DNA of 64,000 nt, from assembly GCA_039654915.1 (NCBI GenBank), contig CM077595.1, forward strand, positions 86,965,501 through 87,029,500. The letters are read 5' to 3'. Shown one piece after another: positions 15,125 to 27,849 of this stretch. Origin of the DNA: Aquilaria yunnanensis (taxonomy: Eukaryota; Streptophyta; Magnoliopsida; Malvales; Thymelaeaceae). The position numbers and the translations under genes are program-made. The notes under the pieces were generated by a model. The model was not told the origin of the DNA. It did no database searches and saw only the letters and a list, made by a program, of their open reading frames with translations. Numbering within the stretch: the first letter of the stretch is position 1; every line of letters begins with the position of its first letter.

Positions 15125-16590
15125 CAAAGAAAACACATCAAACATTCAACAAAGAAGGTCTAACTCAAGTCACACAAAATGTCTTGAAAGCAGAAGCGGA
15201 GAGTGAAAGCGAGAGCGTGAAAGTGTTAATTTTTCAAATTTAAGTAAGCAAAAATGTTCTAAAAATGAGAGTAGGAGTGGTAGTTAAAAGCGGGAGTAGG
15301 AATGTGAGAGTAAAAGCGACGACTCAAAATAGAAGGATTATGTCACCTAGGTCCAGCAAGTAAATAAACACATCTGAATATGAGCAATTCCATTTTCTTA
15401 TGATCTTCTACCAATACTATAGGTTACTAGTAAATAATTTTGCTAACTTCAATTTTTTTTTAAAAAAAAAAACTCTGTATATATTTCCAAACTTAAGGTA
15501 AACTGAGGGGAAAAAAAATCAAAGAAAAATTCTAATAAATTCAACAAATCAGGTACTTGCATTTGGTTTTAATTTATTCCATGGAAATGATCTAGAATGC
15601 AGCCTATTGTTCGATATCATGCATGTATTAAATCAATTTTTATATGAGTAGAATGCGTACTTCAGTAATAGGCTATAATTATATTATAAAATGAACACTC
15701 TCTTTGTTGTGCTTAAAATTTCACTATGTGATCAATTTCTCCTTTAATAAATTCATGTTCATATGATCAAAAGTTTGGGCATTAACAGACCTTTGTTAGG
15801 TATAGTAAAGATACATTACATCCTTCGGGTTAATTGATAGGTGTCCAAGCATTATAGTAAAATGGGTATGTTATGTTAGAAAAGTACAAGGTTGATTTAA
15901 GTATGAAACGGAAATTTGTATTCTTTAATAGCAATATGCTGTACCATCCTTCGAAAGGGAGCCCGCATGAACGTGTCACTCATGATATTAAAATATTTTG
16001 TATTATTGAATAATGAATCATTGAAAAATGTTCAAATAAGATTGTAAATCTATTTGTATATGAATTTAATATAAAAATAATTAGTTGTAGCTCCAATATT
16101 TGTTTGGCCAATTTTTTAATTCTGCAAAATGAAGTTTATATAGTTACGCTCTGTGAACAAGTACGATGAAAAAGAGGAATTCTAAAGTCCATGAATTTAA
16201 AATAAAGGAGAATGAGAAATTCTTGATTGGTAATATGATGCTCTAGCACTTTTTTTTTTATTATTGAAACAATTCTTTTATATTTTTATTTTAAAAAAAG
16301 AATAAATATAACATGAAAGTGAATAAAAAAAAAAGACATTGAGGTGGCAATATAAGTCAAAATAAAAAGCAATTTGCATATAAATTAAAAAAATACTATA
16401 TATTGGTAATTAAAGTTTGTAATTCCAATATTTTGGTGGAAAACTCTCTGAACGTGTAAAATCCTCTATCACCAACCGTTTCCAACCAACCAACCAATCC
16501 AGCCAGCCATCTTCCACTCTGCCAGTTCCCTATCATGAGTCACGGTCACCATTTCCTCCCTCCTTTCCTCTCCTCTCCCTAACCCCAAAT
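15125..16590. other. intergenic region before the chloroplast channel gene
   Basis: Very AT-rich sequence with homopolymer runs and no supportable ORF. The last 150 bases, rich in CCAACC and CTCTCC motifs, probably include the leader of the downstream gene. Confidence 0.35.
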
Positions 16591-16597
16591 CGGAGCC

Positions 16598-18495
16598 ATG
16601 GCCGCTCAATCCTCGAGCCCCACCAAGTTCTCCCTCTCGTCCACCTTCGGTCCCAGGAAACTCTCTAAATTCTTCCCAAAACCCTCCCTTCCCGCCAAAC
16701 CCACTCAACCTTTCTCTCCCACACCAATCTCCTGCTTCTTCCCGCCGAAACCGGATACGCCCACTGCCACGACGGAACTCCAAACGCTTTCCTTCCTCTC
16801 ACTCCTCCGGGCGATCCCCGACTGGGCCGATCGAATCAAAGAGCGGGGAATGCAAAAACGGCGCTCTCTGTACGACCACGAGAACTGGGTCTACCACCGG
16901 AGCTCGTCGCGCCACATCCGCCACCTGCTCTCTAGTTTGTCATCGAGGGTGATCCTATCCCTAGTGCCGCCGGTGATGGCCTTCACTGCGGTGGCGATAG
17001 TCATCGCGAGCTACAACACGGCGGTGGATATGGAGTTGTTGCCCGGTTTCTTCCCGGTTCTGAGGGCCTCTTCGCTGCCCTACCAGCTGACTGCGCCTGC
17101 TCTGGCGCTGCTGCTCGTCTTCAGGACAGAGGCCTCCTACTCAAGGTTCGAGGAAGGGAAAAAGGCCTGGACTAAGGTCATTGCTGGGACGAATGATTTC
17201 GCTACGCAGGTTATTTCTCTGGACGAAAATTCTGGTGATCAGTTGATCAGGAACGCGCTCTTGCAGTACATTATGGCGTTCCCTGTTGCACTCAAGGTAG
17301 AACACCTCTAACCATTACCAAACTGGTCTGGCTTTCCGATTTCTGTTCTGCCACTTGCTTTGTTTTAATGGGAGCTTGTGACCCCATTAAAAATCGTTAT
17401 TTATGGGCAGTGTCATGTGCTTTATGGCTCAGATGTAGGCAGAGATCTGAAAAATCTGCTTGAAGGAGATGATCTTGCGCTGTTGCTCAATTCAAATCAC
17501 AGACCCAGATGTATTATTGAGTTCATCTCCCAGAGTCTTGGACTTCTGAATTTAGAAGAATCAAAGAGAAATACGCTGGTATTTACTTCAACTTTAATGG
17601 TGAATCTCGATTCTGAACAATAATATGGGTTTGGGTAATGTCAAGTTACTTTTTGACATGCATCAGTCTTCTTAGGAGTGAAACAGTTTATTGCTTCTGA
17701 TCGCCCATATGAAACAGATTCCACAGAGATGGATGAGTAAATGCTGATATCAATTAGAACTTGAGTTTGTAATATGTTGGTGATGTAGGAATCGAAGATA
17801 TCATGTTTCCATGAAGGAATAGGTGTATGTGAACAACTCATTGGTACTCCAATACCCCTCTCTTACACACGACTGACATCAAGGTTTCTCGTCCTCTGGC
17901 ATTTTACTCTTCCTATCATACTTTGGGATGATTGCCACTGGATAGTGGTTCCTGCAACTTTCATCAGCGCTGCTTCTTTGTTCTGCATAGAGGAAGTATG
18001 TATTTCCCTACCTTCCACTGCTATGTGATGCATGAGTAATTCTTAGACGAACTTACGAGTTTCAGTTACTAATATGTCCTCGTTCTTACGGTTATCACGG
18101 TTTCATGCTACTCACAGGACATAGAATTTCTCTTGCTTGTTTTCATATATGGACTACTCAACTAAAACCCTAAGTACATTGCACTAGTGAAATTTAGCTG
18201 GTCATGTGGAACATTACTGGTTGTAATGTAGTATCTGTCCCCATTAGGTGTTTGTTCTCAGACATGTTCGTTTGTTTAACTGAATGCCAAACTAAATCTG
18301 AATGTGTTCTTTACCAAGGTTGGTGTTCTTATTGAAGAACCATTTCCAATGCTAGCACTGGATGATCTCTGCAATGTAGCCCGTCGGAACATTTTGGAGG
18401 CAATATCATTCGAGAAGGATATTCAAGCAACCCTAGCCAGCAAAAGGAGAAGGCATTCCTTTAAGGAATCCTCTAACGGTTGGCCTCAGTCCTAG
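16598..18495 (+). CDS. chloroplast bestrophin-like chloride channel (VCCN type, UPF0187 family)
   Basis: Four exons join in phase 0: 16598-17296, 17411-17578, 17789-17995, 18319-18495, for 416 residues, the usual length of the family. The Ser/Pro-rich N-terminus (about 65-75 residues) looks like a chloroplast transit peptide. Membrane segments include VILSLVPPVMAFTAVAIVIA and LTAPALALLLVF, followed by the family signature YSRFEEGKKAW. The second half has LPIILWDDCHWIVVPATF and the acidic bestrophin motif IEEVGVLIEEPFP. Arabidopsis VCCN1 is a thylakoid voltage-dependent chloride channel that adjusts proton motive force in fluctuating light. That role is inferred from the family, not visible here. 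No defect is seen. Confidence 0.93.
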
Positions 18496-19985
18496 TGGTA
18501 AGGAAATAGAGCACTTACTGAGCCACCATAGTATACATAAACCCTGTAAGAACTGAGGGTTTGTAGTTTTTCACTAGGTGATAGTGAACATAGTCCCAGT
18601 CGGGCCAGTCCCAAAGCAGTAGGGCATATATATCTTCATCTATGTAGCTGTGTAGCGTAGAAATGTACAAGTGAGAAAAAAAAAAAAGAAAGAAAAACAA
18701 TCAGAATGTTCTACTGGCATCAGCAGTTCATATAGAAGCTTCTAGGTTGTCGGATTTAGGAAGTAATGAGTGGATATCCAGCTCAACTATCTTCATGCTC
18801 TTTGGTCGGGAGACTGGCATAACGCAGCACATTCTTAGGTTTTGTCAGGACTCAGGAATCTTGACTTGACGATCCAAGGAAAATTTGGGAGATTTTCCCA
18901 GAAAATCATGCGCACAAAAACTCTGATATTTCTTAAAAGATTCAACCTGTGACACCCATATATTACTTTAACATACTGAATCTCTACCTCTTTTCGGGTA
19001 CGTATGAAAGAGGGCGAAGGATATAGAAGTTTAATTTTGGACATTTTAATAACATCCACAAACTTTAACCATTATGCCAAAACTTGGTTGTTTTTTATGT
19101 GCAAACTGGAGAAAGCAAAACATAATGTTACTTGTTATTGGAGAACAGTAATTAGGAAAAGCAAGAAATGCAGGAAACAAAACGTGCAAAGGACAGCACA
19201 TTGCGGTGAGAAGATTACAAACATATGCATTTAACGGTGAGAAGGTCTCTTGAATGAACTCCAACTGCAAGATTATTTCTTCGAATGTTGATCGACACTA
19301 CATCCACTTCTCTTTTTATGCCAACAGTCTGGGAGGAGCCTGCATTACAAGAGCAACTGAATATACGATCTATCATTTGGACACTACATCCACTTCTCTT
19401 TTGCTCTTAATGTTTTATGACATTCACACGTTGCCGGTTTATCTATCTTGCAACTTCCTGATTATAATAAATGGCACATAAGGAAAATGGCCTGAGAGAA
19501 CTAACGCTTTACTGGTTCAGGGTTACAAGATGAGGAGGGAGGTGGCCGCAAATCTTCATATGCTCGTTTCTCTGCAACTCTTTCTGCTGTTTCTGCTTTA
19601 TTTTATGGTCCTCCTTGGAACATATTCAGCAAATTTAAATAAAAAATCATTGAGGGGTGAATCACATTTTGACCTAAGTTTAGGGCTGTCAAGAAACATT
19701 TGCAGAGTAGAAATGTTTGATCTGCAGACACAAGCTAATGTTAGAGACAGAAGAATCATACCAAGTTTGATGGTGTATCATGAGCACAAGACTTGTGATC
19801 CAATTGACCTAGAAGTTCCAAAGAAAATTACCTCATGTACTATTAGAGACAGAGAGAAAACATCTACACTCTTTCCATATGATTCTCTGTTGTAAACCTG
19901 AGGTGCCATATAACGATCTGGCATATGATATAGCAACAGCTAAGAAGATATTCATACTCTAGAAATATTTAGTGTTTGTGAAAAT
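18496..19985. other. 3' flank of the channel gene; no supported gene
   Basis: The first 200 bases are probably 3' UTR. A short direct repeat (GACACTACATCCACTTCTCT) occurs at about 19294 and 19380. A 121-codon ORF at 19530-19895 (+) starts with a hydrophobic stretch but matches nothing I know and lies just past the decayed kinase gene on the other strand. I treat it as chance. Confidence 0.3.
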
Positions 19986-21549
19986 AGCATTAAAAAAAAT
20001 AAAGTAACATTTGCATGAGCCGAGTCATCTTATAGCCACGTGAATCTTTCTCCTGTCCAATTGTGTGCTCAGACCAAAATCTGTAACCTTAAGATGCCCT
20101 GCTTCATCTTGCAAAATATTCCTGTAGATAGAACAAATGCCATGAGACATTTCTCCACTCCCTGAATAATCGAAATTTAGGATGTGACAAGGTAGCAGTG
20201 GTTACTCCAGAGAATTTCATTAATGCTTACCTTGGTGTCAAATCCCTGTGGATGCTTGCGTGCGGTTTATGCTGAAGTAGATAATTCATCCCTCTGTAAT
20301 GGTCCAGAAGATATCAAGAATGGATTACAGGAGCAAGAGTTAGTAACTCCGGTGGAGTTAGCAGCAATCAAGCAGAGGTAGACAGCTAGGTATAGATCTG
20401 TTCCAACCACAAAAAATTGATCCAGGGCTCTAGCAAATGCACTGTAGACTCCAACCAAAGATTTTGAAGACAGTACTGTAATTCTTCATTCCAAAATCCT
20501 AGGAAGTCATAATTGAGAAAGCAGTGGCAATTTCTTCACTTGTTCGAGCATGAGAACACGCAGTCATACTACCGAGATATAGCTTCCTGTCGATTCTTTA
20601 CACAGATAGCACTTGCAATTATATATTGTTGATTACAGATTTATAAGAACATCTAAATCATATTATTCAATTAAGTGCATAACATCATCTTTTTTATAAC
20701 ACTCAAGTGCTTACCTTGCAATATCTAATGCATAAGCAACTGCTGTTTGTAGATCAAGCCTTCCTTCCTTTCTCAATATATCACATAAACTTCAATAGCA
20801 GATCCATGAAAAAGAAAGTTAGCAGTATATAGTGCCACTTAATTTTCTCTAGTTTATACTTTTTTGTTCTTTATGTAGAACGCCTGGGATGTGTCATAGA
20901 TTCTGTAAAGGCTTTTGAAGAAAATTGAAAAGGAAATAAAGTTAGCTGTATTCCTGTTCTAAGATGAAAATGGAAAGAGTGTATGACATCCTCTAACAGC
21001 ACTAAAACTTTTGTTAACTCACATTAAGGAGATATTCTGTGAGGAAGATCAAACGGTCAGAGTGCTTAAGAACACCAAGGAACTGCACGATGTTAGGATG
21101 TCGCAAGTCGCAACCTTTGCCAAAGAGCCAATTCCTGCATAAAGGTAATCCTGTTTAAAGGTCAAAACGGAGGCAAAATAGCTACGTAGAACTAAATTCG
21201 GCTTAAAATGATTAAGGAACACACATCCTGAATTGATTTTGTTCCATATTTGTACTTCAGTTGGAATTATTTAACTAATATTAGCCCTATCACAGAGTCC
21301 TGTACTAAATCTCATTTCCACCACCTAATCAGGCAAATGCCCAAGACTGTGCTTATAGTGGATAGTAATGTAATCTGAAAAATAATCCAGTTTCTAGTAG
21401 AAAGGGAAGCCAGTTGCTTTGAACAAGTCCAAGAAACTCACTTCACAGCAGGATTGGATGCAATGGATTAGCGGATTGTTTTAGCTGCAACCTCAGTATC
21501 ACGCCAGTTTGCTGGATAAATTACCCTGGCAGCATTTCCAGATTCAATA

Positions 21550-22117
21550 AGCGCAAATATAGGTTGTAAACGAACTAAATGAAATACAAACATGCCATGT
21601 AATTAATTTTAAACGAACACGAAGATGAACATGAATTATACACAGGCATATTTTCTCTGTCCGTGTTTGCTCGCATAAAATTAACAATATTCGTGTTAGC
21701 TCATGTTTGTTTGTTAATAATTACCTTGTCATGAATCAAAAGAACACGTTCCTGAACACTTTTAAATGAACAAGTTTGTAAACAATATGAATAAATGTAT
21801 TCACAAATAATAGACGTACATAAATGGACAAACAGATAAGAGTAAAATATTAGGTATATACATTAAGAGTGGGGATAATGAGTGGATGGAGTACATAGCA
21901 ATAAATAATATACAAATAATAATTAAATAGATGAATAAACAAATGAACAACTGAACATCAACAAAAAGAGTAAATTTCATTTTTGGTCCTTAACTTTTTC
22001 ATGTTGTCCTAAACAAGTCCCTAACTTTCATTTTATCCTCTTAAAGTCCATAATCACCCTATTTTTGTCTAAATTGTGGTCATTTTGTCAATTTTACAGT
22101 TAAAATTAACAGAATCG

Positions 22118-22150
<33 letters not shown>

Positions 22151-22550
22151 GTGTGGTCCCTACTTTTTCTTCCTCTCCCTTAAAACACCCTTAAATTAGC
22201 AAAATCTACATTTTAACAATTCAAGAAAAAAAGGAAAATTCAGAAATTGATCCTCAATTCATCCGGATCAAGACCCCTGTTCTTGTTCATTTATTTAAAT
22301 AAATAAACATAAAATACTATAGTCGTATTCATTCATTTAACTAAACAAATAAAAATAAATAAACTCCTGTAGAACTAAACATTCTATTCATTTACAGCAT
22401 TACATAAATATGACCAAATATGCAAACTAAACTAATGTCAATACGGTACATGTCACTTATAAGTACTATTAAAGTCTAAAACCAATGAGGCAACAAATTG
22501 AAAACAGGTAAAAAAAAAAAATCAAGTGTATAATTTTGCTCATGAGACAG
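21550..22550. repeat. repeat-derived insert in the kinase pseudogene
   Basis: The interval between the ATP-site exon and the N-terminal exon is AT-rich and repetitive, with recurring GAACA/TTCGTG and ATAAATAAAC-type words and a run TTTTTGGTCCTTAACTTTTT (about 21980) typical of plant TIR elements. No paired terminus or TSD was found, so I do not assign a class. It contains a 27-base G run. Confidence 0.45.
22125..22151 (+). repeat. mononucleotide run, G27
   Basis: Twenty-seven consecutive G residues are seen, following GGAAAAGA. Such runs are rare in plant DNA and may be an assembly or sequencing uncertainty. A matching C28 run is at 32569-32596. Confidence 0.95.
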
Positions 22551-22899
22551 GAATTCAAGTAATTACTTCTCCAACTTGTATTACTCCACCCTGATCTCCC
22601 TTGCCTGAACAATAAAGCAGCCGATACGGACCCTCAGAATCAATGGACACTATCTGCCATAAAAATGCAACATCTATATAGCTTGAGATGGATGAACTTA
22701 AAAAACTGAAACTAAAAGTTAGGGTTACCTCTGCCGGAGGTCGAGGACGGAAATTTTCCATGACCAGAGGTTGTTGAAACTAGACACAAGGGACTGAATA
22801 AAGTAAGGAAGATTCAAGCGATTCGTCTTTGCAATTCTGAGGTCCCGAGGCTTTAGATTGTCTTGTTGAGAAGTGTTGGCGTAGAATTGCATTCCGCTT

Positions 22900-24060
22900 G
22901 GAGCTAATCGCCCCAGATCCAGCTTAGAATATGAAAGTGAATTTTAGAGACCAAGAACAAGACAACGATGGATTTTAGTTCCTTTTTTCTATTGGACTCC
23001 AAGAAACGTTCCACTTCCATTGGATGCAGCGAAACGTTGAACCTTATTGTTTTGTCTTCTTTTATCTGTCGTTTCTTACAACGAAACAGCAAACAAGGGG
23101 CATTCCCTGTCCAGCAGGGGGAACGACGAGAGGCAGTTGCTACGGGATGCCAAGCAAGAGGCCACAGCTTGCTTCCTAGAACCATGACATTGACCGAGAA
23201 ACCTGGAGAGTGTCAGGACCCTAGCCTGGTGATGAGCTGGAGAATCTGGACTCCCAGGCAAAGAACATTGTGAAGAAGATTCTATGCACCTCCTTGGGAT
23301 CATCTGACAGCTGCCGTATTTCTTTTTCAGGGATGGGTCAGACCCTGCACCACACGGCAAGGACAAGTCAGGTCCGTGCTCTTTCTACATGGACGGCCCT
23401 GTTGTTCTTTAGGGTTTGTTTCTTGTGTTACAATTAAGCCATTTGCAGCTTCTTTCCTGGGGCAGAGTCCTGATTGATTGAATTGAGCAATGAGGCACTA
23501 ATAGGGGCAGTGGATGAGAAGCAAAAGAAGGTGGCAAACATTTGAAATAAAAAGTTTGCAGTAACTTCTCCGCTGTGCCACTTGTGCTCAGACGGCTGAG
23601 AGAGTGTACTAGCAGAATGGACGAACTAGGCTCCTGCAGTGGAACCCGAGACCTTGCTCAACCCAAGGGATGAAGATTTGATGCATCAGTTCCTCCTTTC
23701 TGGAATGCTTTCATTTCAGAAGATGGTTTTTGCAGTCAAGTTCATCACATTGAACTTGTGCAAAGAATGGCTGCGTCTAGGTATGATTTGTTAGCCGGAC
23801 AACCATTTTTCTCACATTTTTCTCACAGGTGTTAGCTGGACCAGATGTCTAGTTCTAATGCATTGCTCTCAATTGTACCTCCATGTACCGGTGATGTTCG
23901 AGAATCCAACATTAACAATATCATGCGTCTTTTGATGACACAACATGCAGGACTTCCCAAAGATCTTATTTGTGAGTCAGATATAATAGGTGGAAGCATG
24001 ATAAAGTAGACAAAAGAGTGTAACTGTAAAGAGAATCTCGCCACTATCAAAGGAGCGACT
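22900..24060 (+). pseudogene. fragments of an unidentified coding region
   Basis: Between the kinase remnant and the F-box gene the plus strand has several protein-like stretches in different frames. Examples are NDERQLLRDAKQEATACFLE (about 23130-23185), ELENLDSQAKNIVKKIL (about 23236-23290) and an ATG ORF near 23846 with SNINNIMRLLMTQHAGLPKD. Stops and frame changes lie between them. I cannot name a parent gene. The pattern looks like an old decayed gene, but chance similarity cannot be excluded. Confidence 0.35.
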
Positions 24061-24294
24061 GGATGCTAAGACTTTCTGCTAGATATTTGCAGACAAGACC
24101 TGAAACTCTTCAAATACGGCAATTCTTTTTTTGCATATAGAAAGAACAATGAAATACCAAACGAAACTTCAATCTTGAATAAATTGGTTTTCATCTACCA
24201 CTGACAATTGTTACAAGAGTAGTACATACAACATACCACCATAAAAGCTGAGAAAAACAAGCTGCAACTTGTCAAGTCCCAAGCAAAAAAGAAT

Positions 24295-25610
24295 TCAAAT
24301 AGCCAGACATTTACAAGTAATTACATCATCATTTGAAGTCAATTTAGGTATAGAAGAACTTACCATCATCCCACCCACGTTCCCTGCATTGCTGACATCA
24401 ATAATTACTGTGCTACGTCCCTTTCCTATCACAAATATGCTATTTCCAATGGCAACAAGCTTGCACGGTGGCCTTGTACGTAACGGCGAGAGCCTCCCTA
24501 CAGGAAGCCACTCCCTAGTACTCTTCTGCCACATCATTAGCTTTGTTCCAGAACTTTCATCCAGCACATAGAGCCTGTCATCCACAACTACTGCAGGACC
24601 CAGCCAGCCAGCTGCCAAATCAGCATCAGCATGTTCCCAAGTCCCACTTGATGGTTCATATACTGCTGCAGAAACATGGGCGGTCACTGGAGATCTTCCA
24701 GATCGGATATAGATCTTCCCTTGAAGCACAAAAGAGTCTTCTATTTCAGGGACAATGTTTGTATCTATCTGATAATTCCACTTCTTTGTGCAAGGGTCAT
24801 AAGTCTCCCAAGAATGAGGGACACTTGAATTCAGACCTAATCCACCTATTGCATAGATTTTCTCATCCAGAACTTCACAAGCGAAGTAACACCTGAATAT
24901 GTCGGAAGCACACAGTAAGTTGCAATTTTTCATCAATGATGAGAACAGAGAATGACTTCGAAGCAAAAGAGGAGGAAGGAAAACAATGAAGCTATAGGGG
25001 AAGTAAAACAGCATGTATCATCTTAGACTCACACATCAACAAACATACAAGGTACCATATGTTAAGTGCTTAAAATAAGAATTTCCCAAGCGACTTCTGC
25101 CATAGAACGGAATGACAGGATAAAACATTACTACCTTGGAGTTGATAAAGCAGCTGCATCACACCATGTGTCTGTAAAAGCATCATAGCAATATGTCTTA
25201 TCTGTCGCATATTCAGTCCACCTGCAACCACCCATCAGGTAAAGCTTGTTCCCCAAAACTTCAAACCCCATACCCTTCCTCCTCAAGCTGTCGAGTGGAA
25301 AGCCCTGTATGCGCTCCCAAGACCTTTTCGATGAATTTGGATCCAACACATAACAACACATCCTTTCAAACTTGTCTCTGCACAAGGCATATATCCATGT
25401 CTCATCCAAATGGTGCTTCCTACGGTACGCAAGCCACTCTTTACCGCACACTAGGTCCCTCCATGTTCTGCAAACATCCTTCAAAACGTGATGATACTCA
25501 CGAGGAACTCTAGCCAAGCAAAAAAGAATGACATCTCGAGGAAGCCGACTGATCAGTGGTTCCTGGGTGGATTCAGCTTGACTAATACAATTCGCACTTG
25601 CCAGACTCAT
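24295..25610 (-). CDS. F-box/kelch-repeat protein, SKIP4-like
   Basis: Two exons, 25610-25135 and 24892-24295, join through a split AGG codon and give 357 residues. The F-box lies at about residues 18-60 (LPRDVILFCLARVPREYHHV...TWRDLVCGKEW), followed by kelch repeats (LGNKLYLMGG, LDEKIYAIGGLG, LQGKIYIRSGR, VDDRLYVLDE, IGNSIFVIGKG). The protein is expected to be the substrate receptor of an SCF ubiquitin ligase, binding SKP1/ASK through the F-box; the substrate is unknown. The length matches Arabidopsis SKIP4, the best family match by recall. The reading frame is open 12 codons further upstream, but without an ATG, so I start at 25610. An upstream leader exon is likely (AG acceptor at about 25650). 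No defect is visible. Confidence 0.92.
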
Positions 25611-25649
25611 GGTGTCCCGATTTGAATCAAATGTAACCCTATTCAATCT

Positions 25650-26030
25650 GCCAGAAGAACAAGACGAAAGCTAAACTCTTGCATAATGATTGAACAAAAA
25701 AGCATCAACTGAGCGGACTACGAAAACTTGATCTTCCGATTCCTTCTCTTCAATTTCCAGAATGTTCAGATTGTAGACCCGGTGTTGGACCACGGGTATG
25801 ATGATGAAATTGGAAATACGGAACAATCAAATTAATCGGCTAGCAGAAAAAAAAGAGGGAAGCAAAATAGACTGACCTAGGAAAAGCGGTTCTTCAAATG
25901 CTGATTTCGGCCCTCTATGCGAGACGGAGGTCGACGGAGGTCCGTCGTCCGATTCTGCTAAGAACGCGATGGTCCCGATAGCAATATCTTGGTATGGCTC
26001 GGAAAATTTAATGACATCTTGGCACAGAAA
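25650..26030 (-). promoter_or_regulatory. leader and promoter region of the SKIP4-like gene
   Basis: This interval lies upstream of the F-box gene on the minus strand and includes a less AT-rich stretch (25870-25980) that may be the transcribed leader. An open frame of 81 codons on the minus strand is not supported as coding. Confidence 0.35.
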
Positions 26031-26037
26031 ATTGGGA

Positions 26038-26553
26038 GGCAAAATTACAAAAAAAGAAAAAAAAATCATCAATGTTTGTAACTTGGTCCAAACTGACCAC
26101 TATTCTTGTTTTCAGCTCAAATATGCCACAATAATTTTTAAATTAGCTAAATTGACCCCTCCCTGTTAAATTCAATAGTCAATTCAGTGTTAAATTGTTA
26201 CTTCTAATATGCAGAAGTGATGAATCACTTCCAAAGTGCATTTTTTTAATTTATAAATGCTAATTTCTATAACATTTTTCAATTTCTACCAAAATCTTAA
26301 CACAATCAAAAAGTCATAAATCTCTATTTTCCCCCAATTCATAATAAAATATACTTATCCCACCCATAATATTATCATACAGGACATTTTTACAGAATAT
26401 AATCATTTTACCACAGAAATATTCTTGCAATTGAATAGAGAGTGGCAAGTTTGCCCTGTTTAGAACCATGAATGGTTTATTTGAGCTAAAAAAAATGATA
26501 GTGGCCAAGTTGGCCTGAAATATAAATAATAGTGTTTTTCTGTGATGTTTGCA
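26038..26553. mobile_element. MULE-like MITE, degenerate
   Basis: Inverted ends share the blocks CCACTAT and AGCTCAAATA in matching order (left 26098-26130; right, reversed, about 26480-26510). Imperfect candidate 9-bp duplications (AAATTGGGA / AGCTTGGGA) flank the ends. The pattern resembles the better-preserved element at 14350-15115. Confidence 0.45.
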
Positions 26554-26559
26554 GAGCTT

Positions 26560-27280
26560 GGGAATAGAGTTTATTTTTTGTATTTTCCCTTAACCTTATT
26601 CAAGTACAGATTTGGCCATTGAACTTCATGAAATAGAACACTTGACCATTCAGACTATGAAATTAGTTTAACTTAGCCCTCAAGCTCTATGTGCTGGGAT
26701 GATAGCAGAAACAAACTCAAACTCATATCAGGTAGCTTGATTTAAGCCTGACCTTATTCCTCTTGAAGTTAAGTCATGCTATAATTACACTTATCTCTTT
26801 CAAGCTGCAAAACTTACAACTACCCCCGATTGTAGGAGCATCACTAAATAGAGGGTTTATTATACTTACTCATGAAATTATAAATCGTTCCACATTTTTT
26901 TTTGCAAATTTTACTATTTTAATTTGTCTCACATCTTAGTAACATTTCTATATTTAGTAAATTGTTTTACCATATTATCTTTTAAACTATCATTTCAATA
27001 TTCATTTTTTCTATCTTTTTTTATTTATATATAAAAAGTGAAGAATAACAACATAACCAATACATAATTTTTTTTTTATTTTTCTCAATATTCTCACCAA
27101 ACCCGAACATACCAAATAGCCTAGGATGAATTAATGAAATCATAATTAGATTTAACCTCTCAAATCTCACAAGTTATAGTTAGCCTCAATTTTACTATGT
27201 TGAGCTTTCACCAAGTTTGAGTTTAAGATGTTAGTGCCCGACTCAGTTAATTTACTCTCACTTTGACTTGTAAAGTGATA
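26560..27280. other. AT-rich intergenic DNA
   Basis: The sequence contains single TIR-like phrases (TTGGCCATTGAACTTCATG near 26615) but no matched partner and no ORF worth calling. Confidence 0.3.
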
Positions 27281-27284
27281 ACAA

Positions 27285-27848
27285 AAAAGGTAACAAGCAC
27301 TACTAATCCTAAACCTTTAATTGCTATTGCCAATCAATCCTTAACCTCTATTTTATTGCAAACTGATCTCAAATCTTTATAATTTATTGTATATTGGTCC
27401 CTAACCATAACATAAAAACCTAAATTACAAAAAGGAAAAGCCGATTGTCCATGATCTATTAAAAAATTATGACATATTCTGAATTTATAGGAAGACAACT
27501 ATTGAGTAATTTAAATTAAATTTAAATTTTTAATTTTATATAAAAAAAATTTTAAAAATGATATCAGATAATTACATGAGGGTTAAAAAATTCAAACTAT
27601 TTAGTTATTGTTATCCAATAAATGCAAACAGTGTCATAATTTTTTAACAACTAGAAGACCATTGAAGATATTAGGAAAAAGTTTTTTCTAACTGTAAATC
27701 GGATTTTTCTGCCAACTCAATATTGTCTAAGGCTTGGAACCAATATGCAATAGATTGTAATGGTTATGGACCTATTTGAAATAATGTATAGGTTGAGGAC
27801 TGATTTGCAATGGAAATAAATGTTTGGGACTAATAATACGTTTTACCC
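27285..27848. repeat. degenerate TIR element
   Basis: The left end GGTAACAAGCACTACTAATCC pairs with the reverse complement of the right end GGTAAAACGTATTATTAGTCC, and similarity continues inward (TTTATTGCAAACTGATCTCAAA against TTCCATTGCAAATCAGTCCTCAA). Size is about 560 bp. A TSD is not evident. Confidence 0.55.
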
Positions 27849-27849
27849 G

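Larger units (their letters stand above)
19990..22761 (-). pseudogene. ankyrin/integrin-linked-kinase-like protein kinase, decayed
   Basis: Recognisable exons in order on the minus strand: the start (MENFRPRPPAE, 22761-22729, with a good donor); an N-terminal exon with DSEGPYRLLYCSGKGD (about 22650-22555); an ATP-site exon with VAAKTIR (about 21540-21440); ELALWQRLR and HPNIVQFLG (about 21145-21030); DILRKEGRLDLQTAVAYALD (about 20800-20715); the HRDL exon (about 20295-20229); and GHLKVTDFGLS (about 20125-20040). Damage seen: a TAA stop just after VAAKTIR, a tandem 7-bp duplication (TTGCGAC twice, plus-strand 21099-21112) that shifts the frame at LRHPN, a poor acceptor before DILRK, a frame change after FGLS, and no C-lobe after about 20000. 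Ankyrin repeats are absent and the corresponding interval is filled by repeats (21550-22550). Confidence 0.85.

Noticed and set aside
19530..19895. 121-codon ORF with hydrophobic start
   Set aside because: No motif, no splice context; it abuts the end of a decayed gene on the other strand.
23076..23366. 96-codon minus-strand ORF
   Set aside because: It overlaps plus-strand protein-like fragments and has unbiased composition; treated as a shadow.
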